The notes beneath the pieces were generated by a model. It did not search any database, had not been told where the DNA came from, and worked only from the letters and a program-made list of their open reading frames with translations. A DNA stretch of 23,246 nucleotides, taken from positions 1 through 23,246 of the forward strand of contig CAVKOU010000035.1 in the NCBI GenBank assembly GCA_963658085.1, in the 5' to 3' direction. The stretch is from CAKRJP01 sp963658085 (lineage in GTDB: Bacteria > Bacillota > Clostridia > Lachnospirales > Lachnospiraceae). The position numbers and the translations under genes are program-made. Positions 1 through 8,244 of the stretch are shown here, piece by piece. Each line of letters starts with the position of its first letter. The stretch's first letter is position 1.

Positions 1-17
1 AAGAAATGGAGATTGTT

Positions 18-1742
18 ATGGATACACTAAAGAAATTTATTCCGTACTATGCGCCTTATAAAGGAGTGTTCTTCCTGGATCTGATCTGTGCGGCCTTGAT
101 CAGTTTCGTGGATTTGGCTTTCCCACAGATTTTACGGACTCTTACAAAGACCTTATTTACAGAGAACGCAGAAAAGATTCTTCAGACGTTGTTACCTATT
201 GCTGTTATTTTACTGGTAATGTATATCATTCAGGCAGCATGCAAATATTATGTCACCGATCAGGGGCATGTAATGGGAGCTCGCATGGAACGAGATATGC
301 GTCAACAGCTGTTTGATCACTATGAAAAATTGTCCTTTTCCTACTACAACCAGAACAATTCCGGACAAATGATGAGTAAATTAGTATCAGACCTTTTCGA
401 TATTTCAGAGTTTGCTCATCACGGACCGGAGAATTTATTTATTTCTCTGATTAAGATCATAGGCTCCTTCGTATTTTTGTTTATGATCAATTGGATGTTG
501 GCCATTCCTCTATTGGGATTAGTTGTGATTATGGTATTCTTTTCCTACGGACAAAACCGCAGGATGCAGGCCACTTTTATGGATAACAGGCAAAAGATTG
601 GAGATATCAACGCAAGCCTTCAAGATACCCTGGCAGGGATTCGCGTGGTTCAATCTTTTGCAAATGAAGATATTGAAAGAGATAAATTCAAGAAGAGTAA
701 TGAGAATTTTTTGATTTCTAAAGATGCAAATTATCGTTGTATGGGAAGTTTTATGAGTGGGAATCTGTTTTTTCAGGGAATGATGTATCTCCTTACCCTG
801 GTTTTTGGCGGATGGCTCATCGCCCACGGACAGATGGAGGCCACAGACCTTGCCATGTATGCTCTTTATATCGGAATCTTTATCAGCCCGATTCAGATTT
901 TGGTGGAACTTACAGAGATGATGCAAAAGGGACTCTCTGGCTTTCGGAGATTTCTGGAAGTCATTGAGACAGAACCTGAAATTGTAGATGCAAAAGATGC
1001 AAAGCCCCTGCCAGATGTCAAGGGACATGTATGCTACGAAGATGTATCCTTCCACTACAGTGATGATGATACTTTGGTATTAGACCACGTATCCATCGAT
1101 ATTCCTGCCGGAAAATCCATCGCCCTGGTAGGACCTTCCGGAAGTGGAAAAACAACCATCTGCTCCATGCTTCCAAGATTCTATGATGTAACCGGCGGAA
1201 AAATTACCATTGATGGAAAAGATATTAGAACACTAACTTTAAAGAGTCTTCGCAGTCAGATCGGACTGGTACAGCAAGAGGTATATTTATTCAGTGGAAG
1301 TATCAAAGACAATATCGCCTACGGAAAACCAGGAGCATCCATGGAAGAAATCACAGACGCAGCAAAGAAGGCAAATATCCATGACTTTATTATGAAACTC
1401 CCTGATGGCTATAACACCTTTGTAGGAGAACGGGGAACCAGATTATCAGGAGGACAAAAGCAGCGAATTTCTATCGCCAGAGTATTTTTGAAAAATCCAT
1501 CCATCCTAATCTTAGACGAAGCCACCAGCGCCCTGGATAACGAAAGTGAACGATATATCCAGCAGAGCCTGGAAAAACTTTCCAAAAACCGCACTACCAT
1601 CACCATCGCCCACCGCCTTTCCACCATTCGAAATGCAGACGAGATCCTGGTAGTAGCAGAAAACGGAATCGCCGAACGGGGCACCCATGACGACCTACTA
1701 AAAAAAGGCGGAATCTATGCCCACTATTATGAAATGTCCTAA
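18..1742 (+). CDS. ABC transporter, fused membrane and ATPase half-transporter (exporter type)
   Basis: A type IV ABC exporter subunit of the MsbA/LmrA/multidrug family, acting in the cytoplasmic membrane as a homodimer or heterodimer; the substrate cannot be read from sequence. The first ~310 residues hold hydrophobic segments typical of a six-helix ABC membrane domain. The ATPase domain follows, with Walker A GPSGSGKT (about 372-379 from the start chosen here), a Q-loop in LVQQEVYLF, signature LSGGQKQR, Walker B LILDEA and H-loop TIAHRLS. All catalytic elements look intact. I chose the ATG at 18 rather than the in-frame ATG at 6, because a GGAG at 8-11 lies six bases before it; this gives 574 residues. 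Because the gene starts at the window edge, an upstream partner gene is possible but unseen. It converges on the inositol locus and is probably unrelated to it. Confidence 0.93.
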   Translation: MDTLKKFIPYYAPYKGVFFLDLICAALISFVDLAFPQILRTLTKTLFTENAEKILQTLLPIAVILLVMYIIQAACKYYVTDQGHVMGARMERDMRQQLFDHYEKLSFSYYNQNNSGQMMSKLVSDLFDISEFAHHGPENLFISLIKIIGSFVFLFMINWMLAIPLLGLVVIMVFFSYGQNRRMQATFMDNRQKIGDINASLQDTLAGIRVVQSFANEDIERDKFKKSNENFLISKDANYRCMGSFMSGNLFFQGMMYLLTLVFGGWLIAHGQMEATDLAMYALYIGIFISPIQILVELTEMMQKGLSGFRRFLEVIETEPEIVDAKDAKPLPDVKGHVCYEDVSFHYSDDDTLVLDHVSIDIPAGKSIALVGPSGSGKTTICSMLPRFYDVTGGKITIDGKDIRTLTLKSLRSQIGLVQQEVYLFSGSIKDNIAYGKPGASMEEITDAAKKANIHDFIMKLPDGYNTFVGERGTRLSGGQKQRISIARVFLKNPSILILDEATSALDNESERYIQQSLEKLSKNRTTITIAHRLSTIRNADEILVVAENGIAERGTHDDLLKKGGIYAHYYEMS

Positions 1743-1772
1743 CAATAACCAATCACGTCAATTCCTATCATT

Positions 1773-2115
1773 GGAAGAAACAGCAGTGCAAAGGGTGATG
1801 CTATGCCGTTTTTGAAAAGAACATAGCAAAACAGGGATTTGCCACTTTGGAAAGAACAGCATTGCAAAGGATGATAACATGCTGCGCGAAACGATTCCGA
1901 GGCTTCCGTAGGGAGCTGCACGCTAGCAGCGAAGGCGGGTGCTTGTCTGAGCCACCCGTTTTTCAGGGTGGCGAGTTTGCGCAGGAGCCTGAGCGGATCA
2001 GCGCGTGCAGCGAGTAGGAAACGCAGTGTGTTTCACGCAGCATGTTGTCATCATTTGCTGCAATGCGTCCCTACCCAATCTCAGCGGCATATCATCACCA
2101 TCTTGCAATGCATCC
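1773..2115. repeat. Large imperfect palindromic repeat element filling the intergenic region
   Basis: The 377-bp gap between the converging ABC transporter and cytidylate-kinase-like genes is almost entirely a structured repeat. Four related ~30-bp units occur at 1773-1807, 1849-1892, 2030-2069 (inverted) and 2086-2115 (inverted), sharing a core like GCATTGCAAAGGATGAT then ACATGC. The best inverted pair is 1876-1892 against 2030-2046 (16 of 17 bases complementary). The arms continue inward with shared CTGCACGC and end in a perfect 7-bp stem at 1951-1972. The centre (about 1880-2060) is visibly richer in G+C than its surroundings. No coding capacity is convincing and no clear target duplication is visible. 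It may be a MITE or REP-like dispersed element, a large bidirectional terminator, or a structured RNA. Confidence 0.75.
1951..1972. terminator. Apical hairpin of the palindromic element, possible transcription stop
   Basis: GCCACCC (1951-1957) pairs perfectly with GGGTGGC (1966-1972) around an 8-base T-rich loop. It forms the tip of the larger palindrome. No clean U-tract follows on either strand, so it would be an atypical terminator. Its position between two converging genes makes a transcription-blocking role plausible but unproven. Confidence 0.4.
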
Positions 2116-2119
2116 CCAT

Positions 2120-2725
2120 CTATTTATTCTGCACTTTCTCTACATAATCATAGATCATATCCGCCGCATCCTCCAAATCAATCTTACTGGTATTGATCAT
2201 CAGATCATAATTTAACGGATCTCCCCAGGTCCTTCCCGTGTAATAATTATAATACCGTTGTCTTGCCTGGTCTTCCTGCTCCATCTCCTTAAGAGAAATT
2301 CCCTCGTAAGCAATCTTGCTTCTTTTCTCTCTAAAGGTATCATCTGCATAGATGAAAATATGATAGCAATTTTCTACATCGGAGAGTACTGCATCTGCGC
2401 AACGTCCCAAGAAGACGCCGCTAGACTTACTTGCAAGCTGACGAATCAAGGCCGCCTGCTCCTTATACATTTTATTGTAATCCGGAATTACATCTCTACC
2501 GATTCCCAGACCTCCAAAGAAACTGCTGTGTCCACTGGGGACTCTGTAGGCTTCGTCTAGGATATATTCCACATCCATATCCGCATTTCCTACTTTTTCT
2601 GCTGCCAAATAGAGGATCTGTCTGTCATAGCAGCGTACCTGCATCTTCTTAGCCAAGATTTCTGCCACTTCTCTTCCACCGCTTCCATACTGTCTGCTGA
2701 TGGTAATAATGGTATGATCCTTCAT
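2120..2725 (-). CDS. Cytidylate kinase-like family protein
   Basis: A P-loop nucleotide kinase of the cytidylate-kinase-like (AAA_26/Cytidylate_kin2) family, 201 residues. The N-terminus ITISRQYGSGGREVAEILA carries this family's glycine-rich loop, which differs from the classical GxxxxGK. Residues C-terminal to it include FLGRCADAVL and the lid-like segment with repeated arginines near RQRYYNYYTGRTWGD. The true substrate of this family is not firmly established, so CMP phosphorylation should not be assumed. The ATG at 2725 follows the transporter stop codon (2727-2729) after one base, and its GGAG lies inside the end of the transporter gene. Translation is therefore probably coupled, and the protein may serve inositol uptake or metabolism. 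An upstream in-frame start at 2755 lies inside the transporter gene and is disfavoured. Confidence 0.85.
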   Translation of the reverse strand: MKDHTIITISRQYGSGGREVAEILAKKMQVRCYDRQILYLAAEKVGNADMDVEYILDEAYRVPSGHSSFFGGLGIGRDVIPDYNKMYKEQAALIRQLASKSSGVFLGRCADAVLSDVENCYHIFIYADDTFREKRSKIAYEGISLKEMEQEDQARQRYYNYYTGRTWGDPLNYDLMINTSKIDLEDAADMIYDYVEKVQNK

Positions 2726-2726
2726 C

Positions 2727-4118
2727 TTACATCTCTCCTTTCGCTTCACGTTCAATCAGGTCTTTCATGATCTGTGGATATTGCTCATCCAAATGATAGA
2801 ACAAAAGTACTAATAAAACTCCTCCTGCAACGATCAATGGTCCTACTTTGTAGATGTTAATGATCATATGCAAAGCACTATCCGGCTGTGTTACACTTCC
2901 GGAAGCAGTACTGATATATCCACCTAAAGATAAAAGTCCTGTCATTACTGCTGATGCAATACCTGCACCAACCTTTGTTCCAATAGAACCACCTGCAAAA
3001 ATAAGACTTTCCTGACGTACATGGGTTTTCCACTGTCCATATTCTACAACGTCACCGATCATACCGAATACAACCGCATTTAACGGAGCAAGTCCGATGG
3101 CTCTTGCTACACAGCTCATAACCATCCAAGGAATGCTGTACGGATTCAAGAAGAATAATAACTGTCCTACCAGGGCTACGATACTTCCAGCCAAAGCGAT
3201 ATTTCTCTTTCCAAATTTCTTAATAAGAGGTACACATAAGAAAATGAATAATACCAGCAACAAGATTTCTGTAAGATACAAAGCACTGTAAAGCCAGGTA
3301 TCATTATTGAAAATATATTTGCAATAGTACGGAAGAATTGTACCTGACACACTGAAGGATACACTCTGGAACATCCAAAGAAGTAACACTGCCCAGAAAT
3401 AACGATTGGTTACTAATAATTTAAGTCCCTTCTTTACCGGAACTTTTTCTGCCTTCTCCTGTCCTGCAATGACAACGGTCTCTTTACAATTGAAGAAACA
3501 AAGCAGTAATAAGATCAATGCAATGATGGCCCATACAGACATGGTCTTTACCCATGCAGCCTGATCATTTCCAAACAATTTTACCAATGGAGTGGTACAG
3601 GTAACTGCAATAATCTTACCAAGTGGAGATAATCCCATACGAACGACACTTAACATATCTCGCTCTGATGATATACGGGTCATCATTGCCGATAAACTTC
3701 CATAAGGAAGGTTGATTGCTGTATAACAAACAGTGGTACAGAAGTTATAGGTTACAAAAATATAAATAATTTGCACCATTCCCATGGTATGGGGTACAGT
3801 AAACAAAAGAATTGCTGATAATGCATACGGTACACTCATCCACAAAATCCAAGGTCTTGATTTTCCCCATTTGGAATTGGTTTTCTCTACGATAATTCCC
3901 ATGATCATATCGGAAAATCCATCAAAGAATCTGGATGCTAACATGATCAAACCTACACTGGCTGCTGCCACTCCTACGTAATCAGTATAGAACAAGGTCA
4001 AAAGCGTTCCTACCATACCAAATACTACATTACATGCCACGTCACCGCCGGCATAAGATAAACGCACCGGCCACGATAATTTTCCATTTTCTAAACTGTT
4101 CACCTTTTTTTCTTCCAC
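2727..4118 (-). CDS. GPH-family (MelB-like) sugar:cation symporter, probable inositol transporter
   Basis: A 463-residue polytopic membrane protein of the glycoside-pentoside-hexuronide:cation symporter family within the MFS superfamily, with about 12 hydrophobic segments. The family signature is visible near residues 62-92: RFFDGFSDMIMG followed by a charged loop and WGKSRPW. Members import sugars or sugar derivatives with Na+ or H+. Its position between iolG and the last gene of an iolE-led operon makes inositol, or an inositol derivative or glycoside, the likely substrate; this is inference from context. The start is GTG at 4118, preceded by GGAG nine bases upstream. It lies 122 bp downstream of iolG, with a hairpin between them, and ends one base before the next ATG. 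Confidence 0.9.
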   Translation of the reverse strand: MEEKKVNSLENGKLSWPVRLSYAGGDVACNVVFGMVGTLLTLFYTDYVGVAAASVGLIMLASRFFDGFSDMIMGIIVEKTNSKWGKSRPWILWMSVPYALSAILLFTVPHTMGMVQIIYIFVTYNFCTTVCYTAINLPYGSLSAMMTRISSERDMLSVVRMGLSPLGKIIAVTCTTPLVKLFGNDQAAWVKTMSVWAIIALILLLLCFFNCKETVVIAGQEKAEKVPVKKGLKLLVTNRYFWAVLLLWMFQSVSFSVSGTILPYYCKYIFNNDTWLYSALYLTEILLLVLFIFLCVPLIKKFGKRNIALAGSIVALVGQLLFFLNPYSIPWMVMSCVARAIGLAPLNAVVFGMIGDVVEYGQWKTHVRQESLIFAGGSIGTKVGAGIASAVMTGLLSLGGYISTASGSVTQPDSALHMIINIYKVGPLIVAGGVLLVLLFYHLDEQYPQIMKDLIEREAKGEM

Positions 4119-4161
4119 GTTTCATCTCTCCTTTTCAAATGGCATCTTTCCTTGTACGGAA

Positions 4162-4193
4162 AAAGATCTGCAAATTTTGCTTCACAGATCTTT
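4162..4193 (-). terminator. Intra-operon hairpin (attenuator-like) between iolG and the transporter
   Basis: AAAGATCTG (4162-4170) is perfectly complementary to CAGATCTTT (4185-4193), with a 14-base loop. On the minus strand the stem is followed by a short T-run (CTTTTTCC), so it resembles a weak intrinsic terminator. It would reduce transcription of the symporter and kinase-like gene relative to iolE-iolG, or stabilise the 3' end of the upstream message. Confidence 0.5.
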
Positions 4194-4240
4194 CTCCATT
4201 TATGCCTCATGCCTCTACTATATGGTTATATCAAGTAATC

Positions 4241-5254
4241 TTAGACTGTGATCTCAGATATTTTAACCGGACGATGCTCCTCCAAAGATTTCTTCGCTGC
4301 AAGTCCCATAAGAACCGGCTGCAATCCATCCATAACACCCAGTGGGGTATCTGTATCATTCTCAATTGCTTCGATAAAGCATTTAATTTCTTTTGCATAA
4401 GCTGCCATGTAACGCTCTAAGAAGAAATAGAGTGGTTTCTCACCGGTTACGCCTTCTGCGTTGCTTACAATTGCGGAAGAAGTAGAATCGTTAGATACTG
4501 CAACCATTCCCTTTGAGCCAAATACTTCCGCTCTCTGGTCATATCCATAGACAGCCTTTCTAGAGTTATCGATAACTGCAATCGCTCCATTTTCCATCTT
4601 AAGAGTGATAACTGCAGTATCTACGTCTCCGGCTTCTCCGATTGCAGGATCTACAAGGACTGCTGCCTCTACATATACTTCTGTTGCATCACATCCAGCC
4701 AAGAAACGTACCATATCAAAATCATGGATAGTCATGTCAAGGAAGATTCCGCCAGATACCTTTACATAGTCTGCGCACGGTGGCTCAGGATCTCTGGATG
4801 TAATCTTGATGATATGTGGATCTCCAACCTTTCCATCTACAACTGCCTGTCTAACAGCCTCGAAGTTATGGTCAAATCTTCTGTTAAATCCAACCTGATA
4901 TTTTACATTACTATCCTTTAATGCATCGATAACTTCTTTGATCTTATCTACATCATGATCGATTGGTTTCTCACAGAATACATGTTTTCCGGCCTTAATT
5001 GCCTCTACAGAGATTGGCGAGTGCGTGTCTGTAGAAGAACAGATCAATACTGCATCAATTTCAGGATCTGCTAGAATTTCTTTATAATCCTTTGTCACAG
5101 CCTCAACTCCCATGTCCTTGGCCCACTTCTCAGTAGCCTCATTCATAAATGGATCTGCCAAAAGTTTTACCTTTGCATCCTTTACCTGAGTACAGATACT
5201 CTCTACATGTACTTTTCCGATTCTTCCTGCTCCGATAATTCCTACGTTTACCAT
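4241..5254 (-). CDS. iolG: Inositol 2-dehydrogenase
   Basis: A Gfo/Idh/MocA-family NAD(P)-dependent dehydrogenase of 337 residues that would oxidise myo-inositol (position 2) to 2-keto-myo-inositol, the first catabolic step, in the cytoplasm. The Rossmann glycine motif GIIGAGRIG (residues 5-13), the family EKP motif (95-97) with catalytic Lys96, and Asp173/His177 in FLDMTIHDFDM match the Lys-Asp-His set of characterised IolG enzymes. Full length. AAAGGAG lies seven to eight bases upstream of the ATG. It is 26 bp downstream of iolE, so the two are co-transcribed. A related inositol-isomer dehydrogenase (scyllo- or chiro-inositol) remains possible, but with iolE adjacent the myo-inositol assignment is strong. 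Confidence 0.92.
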   Translation of the reverse strand: MVNVGIIGAGRIGKVHVESICTQVKDAKVKLLADPFMNEATEKWAKDMGVEAVTKDYKEILADPEIDAVLICSSTDTHSPISVEAIKAGKHVFCEKPIDHDVDKIKEVIDALKDSNVKYQVGFNRRFDHNFEAVRQAVVDGKVGDPHIIKITSRDPEPPCADYVKVSGGIFLDMTIHDFDMVRFLAGCDATEVYVEAAVLVDPAIGEAGDVDTAVITLKMENGAIAVIDNSRKAVYGYDQRAEVFGSKGMVAVSNDSTSSAIVSNAEGVTGEKPLYFFLERYMAAYAKEIKCFIEAIENDTDTPLGVMDGLQPVLMGLAAKKSLEEHRPVKISEITV

Positions 5255-5280
5255 TGTTTTTCTCCTTTATTTAATCTCTT

Positions 5281-6180
5281 TTATAAACCTGTTTTTTCTG
5301 CAATAAATTTTCTGGCTTTCAGTGCATATTCCAATGGATTTGCCTTTGCAGGATCCTGCTCAGCCTCCACTACCATGTATCCTTCGTATCCGGATTTTTC
5401 AAGAACTTCAAAGATTGGATCAAAATCGATACATCCATCTCCCGGTACCGTAAATGTTCCCATACGAACCCCATCTAAGAAGCTTAAGTCTTCTTTCTTC
5501 ACCTTATCTACAACTTCTTTACGAATATCCTTCAAATGTACATGCTTGATTCTGTCTGCATACTTTTTAACCATTTCCAATGGATCTTCACCACAGTATG
5601 CGAAATGTCCGGTATCAAATAAAAGACTTACATACTCCGGATCTGTATTTTCCATCATGCGTTCTACTTCATCTGCATTCTGAACAACCGTTCCCATATG
5701 ATGATGGAAAGTAAGAGCGATTCCGTACTCATCTTTTGCAATCTTTCCGAGCTTGTTCATTCCATCACAGAAGGTTTTCCACTCCTCATCGTTCATTACA
5801 TATTTGTGTCCGAAGATCGGGGTATCAAGCATTCCCTGTACGCTGTAGCTTTGCTCAGAAGCTCCGATGACCTTTGCTCCCATCTCTTTTAAGTAAGCAA
5901 GTTGAGCACGGAAATCTTTTTCCACTTCCTCAAATGGCTTTGTGATAAGGAAAGCAGAAAACCACTGGTTACAAATCTCAACCCCTCTAAGTTCCAGAGC
6001 ATGCTTTAAAACCGCTGTATCTTTCGGATATTTGTTACCAACCTCAGATCCTGTAAATCCAGCCAGAGCCATCTCACTGACACACTGCTCAAACGTATTC
6101 TCACTTCCAAGATCCGGCATGTCATCATTGGTCCATGCGATAGGAGCGATTCCAAGTTTTACTTTTTCTTTGTCGAACAT
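5281..6180 (-). CDS. iolE: Inosose dehydratase (2-keto-myo-inositol dehydratase)
   Basis: A TIM-barrel sugar-phosphate isomerase-like protein of 299 residues, removing water from 2-keto-myo-inositol to give the dione that IolD hydrolyses. The N-terminal GIAPIAWTNDDMPDLG (10-25) is a hallmark of IolE. Putative metal and active-site residues occur at HHHMGT (159-164), FDTGH (188-192), HVH (213-215) and VEAEQDP (271-277). It is the first gene of the iolE-iolG-transporter-kinase unit. The ATG has AGAAGG seven bases upstream. An IolI-type inosose isomerase belongs to the same superfamily, but the N-terminal signature and length favour IolE. Confidence 0.92.
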   Translation of the reverse strand: MFDKEKVKLGIAPIAWTNDDMPDLGSENTFEQCVSEMALAGFTGSEVGNKYPKDTAVLKHALELRGVEICNQWFSAFLITKPFEEVEKDFRAQLAYLKEMGAKVIGASEQSYSVQGMLDTPIFGHKYVMNDEEWKTFCDGMNKLGKIAKDEYGIALTFHHHMGTVVQNADEVERMMENTDPEYVSLLFDTGHFAYCGEDPLEMVKKYADRIKHVHLKDIRKEVVDKVKKEDLSFLDGVRMGTFTVPGDGCIDFDPIFEVLEKSGYEGYMVVEAEQDPAKANPLEYALKARKFIAEKTGL

Positions 6181-6313
6181 TGTTCTACCTTCTTTCTTTT
6201 AGATTTTTCTTCGCTTATCCTTCGTAATTTTTTTCGCGATTTGTTTTTCTTTATGGCTATATAGTAACTGAATTTTCCTGCCTGACATATTGGAAGAATT
6301 TTCGAAACCAGTG

Positions 6314-6360
6314 TTAAATTTTTAGATAAATTTCTCATGTTTTTCTTGTCTAAAAATTAA
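6314..6360. promoter_or_regulatory. 15-16 bp inverted repeat upstream of iolE, candidate activator site
   Basis: TTAAATTTTTAGATAA (6314-6329) and TTGTCTAAAAATTAA (6346-6360) are near-perfect inverted copies whose centres lie about 32 bp apart, close to three helical turns. They lie ~135-180 bp before the iolE ATG. The only -10-like sequence I see closer to the gene (TACTAT on the minus strand, 6261-6266) has no acceptable -35, as expected for an activator-dependent promoter. The AraC-type response regulator encoded just upstream is the obvious candidate. A stem-loop role in a leader RNA is an alternative. Confidence 0.5.
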
Positions 6361-6444
6361 CCTGTGTGCTCCCTTATTTTGTGTCATATTTTTGGGTTTT
6401 ATTTTTTGATACTCACTTGTGCTTTATCTTACCTTCTATATTTC

Positions 6445-6457
6445 GCACGCAAATAAA
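6445..6457. promoter_or_regulatory. GCACGC motif in the iolE upstream region (candidate operator)
   Basis: GCACGCAAATAAA sits in otherwise AT-rich DNA within the 474-bp gap 6181-6654 between the response-regulator gene and iolE. It closely matches motifs next to the lacI-type gene (12020-12031) and the iolC promoter (20870-20890 and 20715-20725). The rest of this gap holds the terminator at 6497-6534 and the inverted repeat at 6314-6360. I see nothing else convincing in 6535-6654. Confidence 0.45.
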
Positions 6458-6496
6458 GTATCCTGTTACCAGAGAAGTTTGCAAATTCATGGCATA

Positions 6497-6534
6497 AAAA
6501 AGAGAATTGCCGCTCACACGACAATCCTCTTTTT
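6497..6534 (-). terminator. Intrinsic terminator of the lacI-SBP-HK-RR operon
   Basis: On the minus strand a stem formed by GAGGATTG and CAATTCTC (one mismatch), extended by flanking A/T pairs, is followed by a run of six T residues. It lies ~120 bp past the response-regulator stop codon and separates the regulatory operon from the iolE promoter. The flanking A-run makes it potentially bidirectional. Confidence 0.75.
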
Positions 6535-6654
6535 ATTTTTAGCAAGATCCGTCACATTGCACGGAAAATGCTTTTCAATGACCACTTATCACAAGGAATG
6601 GGAAAACACAAATTATTGGAGCACACAGCAAAGCAGGGAACGACCCTCCTCAAT

Positions 6655-8244
6655 TTATGTCGCATCCTTCCTGTAATGCGCCGGACTCATCCCCTCCTCC
6701 TTTTTAAAAACCTTCGAAAAATAATGATAATCATTAAACCCGGATTCCTCCGCCACTTGCCACATTTTCATATTGGTCTCCCGAAGAAGTTTCTTCGCAT
6801 GCTCCAGGCGAAGCTTCATAAGATAATTGCTAAATCCGATCCCCATCTCCTGGCTAAAAAGATAACTCAAATAGCTAATATTGACTCCCGCCGCTTCTGC
6901 AGCCGCTCCAAGTCCGATGGGCTCTCTATAATGCTTTGCCGCATAGTCTGCCGCCATCTGAACCGGTGGGCTCACATCCTCCGGAAGCTTCCGTCTTTCG
7001 CCCTCAAAGGCCTCTTTCGCTAACAACTCCAAGGCTTCCTTCACTTCTTCGATATAGGTAAAATGCACCTCTTCCTTTACATTTTCTATCTGGAGTCTGC
7101 GTGCCAATTTCTTGATCCACTGCTCGATCAGCTGGCTATCACAGCGATGCTTTTTCAAGGCTTCCACCGTCTCCTCTGCCCGCACAAGGAATTTACTCTT
7201 TTCTTTTTTCTTTTGCAGGACTTCTGCATCTTCTAAAAGTTTTTTTGCTTCCTCCGGAAGCTCTTTGGCCATGACCTTATCTACCTCATAGTAGGCAATT
7301 CCATCTTTCTCATAAAAGCTATACTTAATCATCATTCTAGCCTGCTGATAGGCCTGACGCAGGGCATCTATTCCGATGCAAATGTTGCTGACACCGATTT
7401 TATAATTTTCATCTGCCTCTGTGCAGATCTTATAGCAATTAGATGCAGCACAGGTTAGTTTCTGATACATTACACTGCTTTTGTATTCCTCTGACAAATC
7501 CAAGAAACAGCAGTAAGTTCCGTTTCCCAGATATACCAGTTCCACATTTTCTTTGGATGCAGTAAGTCTCTCCTGCAATTTTTCCTGCATAGATTTGAAA
7601 AATTCAAGACTTTCCTGCTCTTTTTTTGCTTCCTCCAGCGGATCCTCGGTATGCTCCGTCTCCTCTTTTTTGATGACGATCACCGCACTGTTTTTGTACT
7701 TTCCACGAATCCCTGCCCGAATTCTTTTTTCTTCCCGCTCTTCTTCCGGCATGGTTCCTGCCAGAATCTGATTAAAAAATAGGAATTTCTCATTCATATT
7801 CAGGTTTTCATCAGAACCATCGAAAGCCTCCTCCGGGGAGTCTTCGGAGTCTTCCTCCGGCCGTCTATTTTCCAAGTGGCTACCGGCCGCCTCCAACACC
7901 GTATACAAACTTTCCTCACTAAGACTATTCTTTAGCACATACTCATCTGCCCCCTCTTTCATGGCTTTTTTTACATACTCAAATTCATCATGACAGCTTA
8001 GGACGATTACGTAAATGTCCGGATATTTTTTCCGAATTTCTTTTATAAGATCGATCCCATCCATGAGAGGCATGGCAAGATCTGTCACCACCAAATCCAC
8101 CGACTCCTTCTCTAAGGCTTCCAGAGCCTCCTCTCCATCTCTTACATCTGCTACGATCTCAAATCCCGCTCTCTCCCAAGATGTCAACATTTTCAGATAA
8201 CTTCGTACTAAAAAGTCATCATCTGCTAATAATGCTTTTTTCAT
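6655..8244 (-). CDS. YesN-type response regulator with AraC DNA-binding domain
   Basis: A 529-residue two-component regulator. The N-terminal receiver has the acidic pocket DDD (8-10), the phospho-acceptor Asp55 in VVTDLAMP, Ser83 and Lys105 (YVLKNSL). A long, acidic, partly helical middle region (about 130-420) follows, as in other YesN-type proteins. The last ~100 residues are an AraC/XylS double helix-turn-helix, ending GFNDYHYFSKVFKKEEGMSPAHYRK. Its ATG overlaps the sensor-kinase stop (ATGA, 8241-8244), so the two are translationally coupled. It would activate target promoters when phosphorylated; iolE and iolC promoters are the natural candidates. The TTAAA/TTTAG dyad before iolE is a possible site. 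Confidence 0.93.
   Translation of the reverse strand: MKKALLADDDFLVRSYLKMLTSWERAGFEIVADVRDGEEALEALEKESVDLVVTDLAMPLMDGIDLIKEIRKKYPDIYVIVLSCHDEFEYVKKAMKEGADEYVLKNSLSEESLYTVLEAAGSHLENRRPEEDSEDSPEEAFDGSDENLNMNEKFLFFNQILAGTMPEEEREEKRIRAGIRGKYKNSAVIVIKKEETEHTEDPLEEAKKEQESLEFFKSMQEKLQERLTASKENVELVYLGNGTYCCFLDLSEEYKSSVMYQKLTCAASNCYKICTEADENYKIGVSNICIGIDALRQAYQQARMMIKYSFYEKDGIAYYEVDKVMAKELPEEAKKLLEDAEVLQKKKEKSKFLVRAEETVEALKKHRCDSQLIEQWIKKLARRLQIENVKEEVHFTYIEEVKEALELLAKEAFEGERRKLPEDVSPPVQMAADYAAKHYREPIGLGAAAEAAGVNISYLSYLFSQEMGIGFSNYLMKLRLEHAKKLLRETNMKMWQVAEESGFNDYHYFSKVFKKEEGMSPAHYRKDAT

Noticed and set aside
519..1055. 178-codon minus-strand open frame
   Set aside because: Antisense shadow of the ABC transporter, with no recognisable protein features.
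2005..2196. 63-codon plus-strand open frame in the palindromic element
   Set aside because: Overlaps the repeat and the end of the kinase-like gene; no ribosome site or family similarity seen.
5207..5683. 158-codon plus-strand open frame
   Set aside because: Antisense to iolG/iolE; Ser/Phe-rich shadow composition.
6181..6490. CcpA cre site upstream of iolE
   Set aside because: I found no sequence close enough to the cre consensus here or before iolC.
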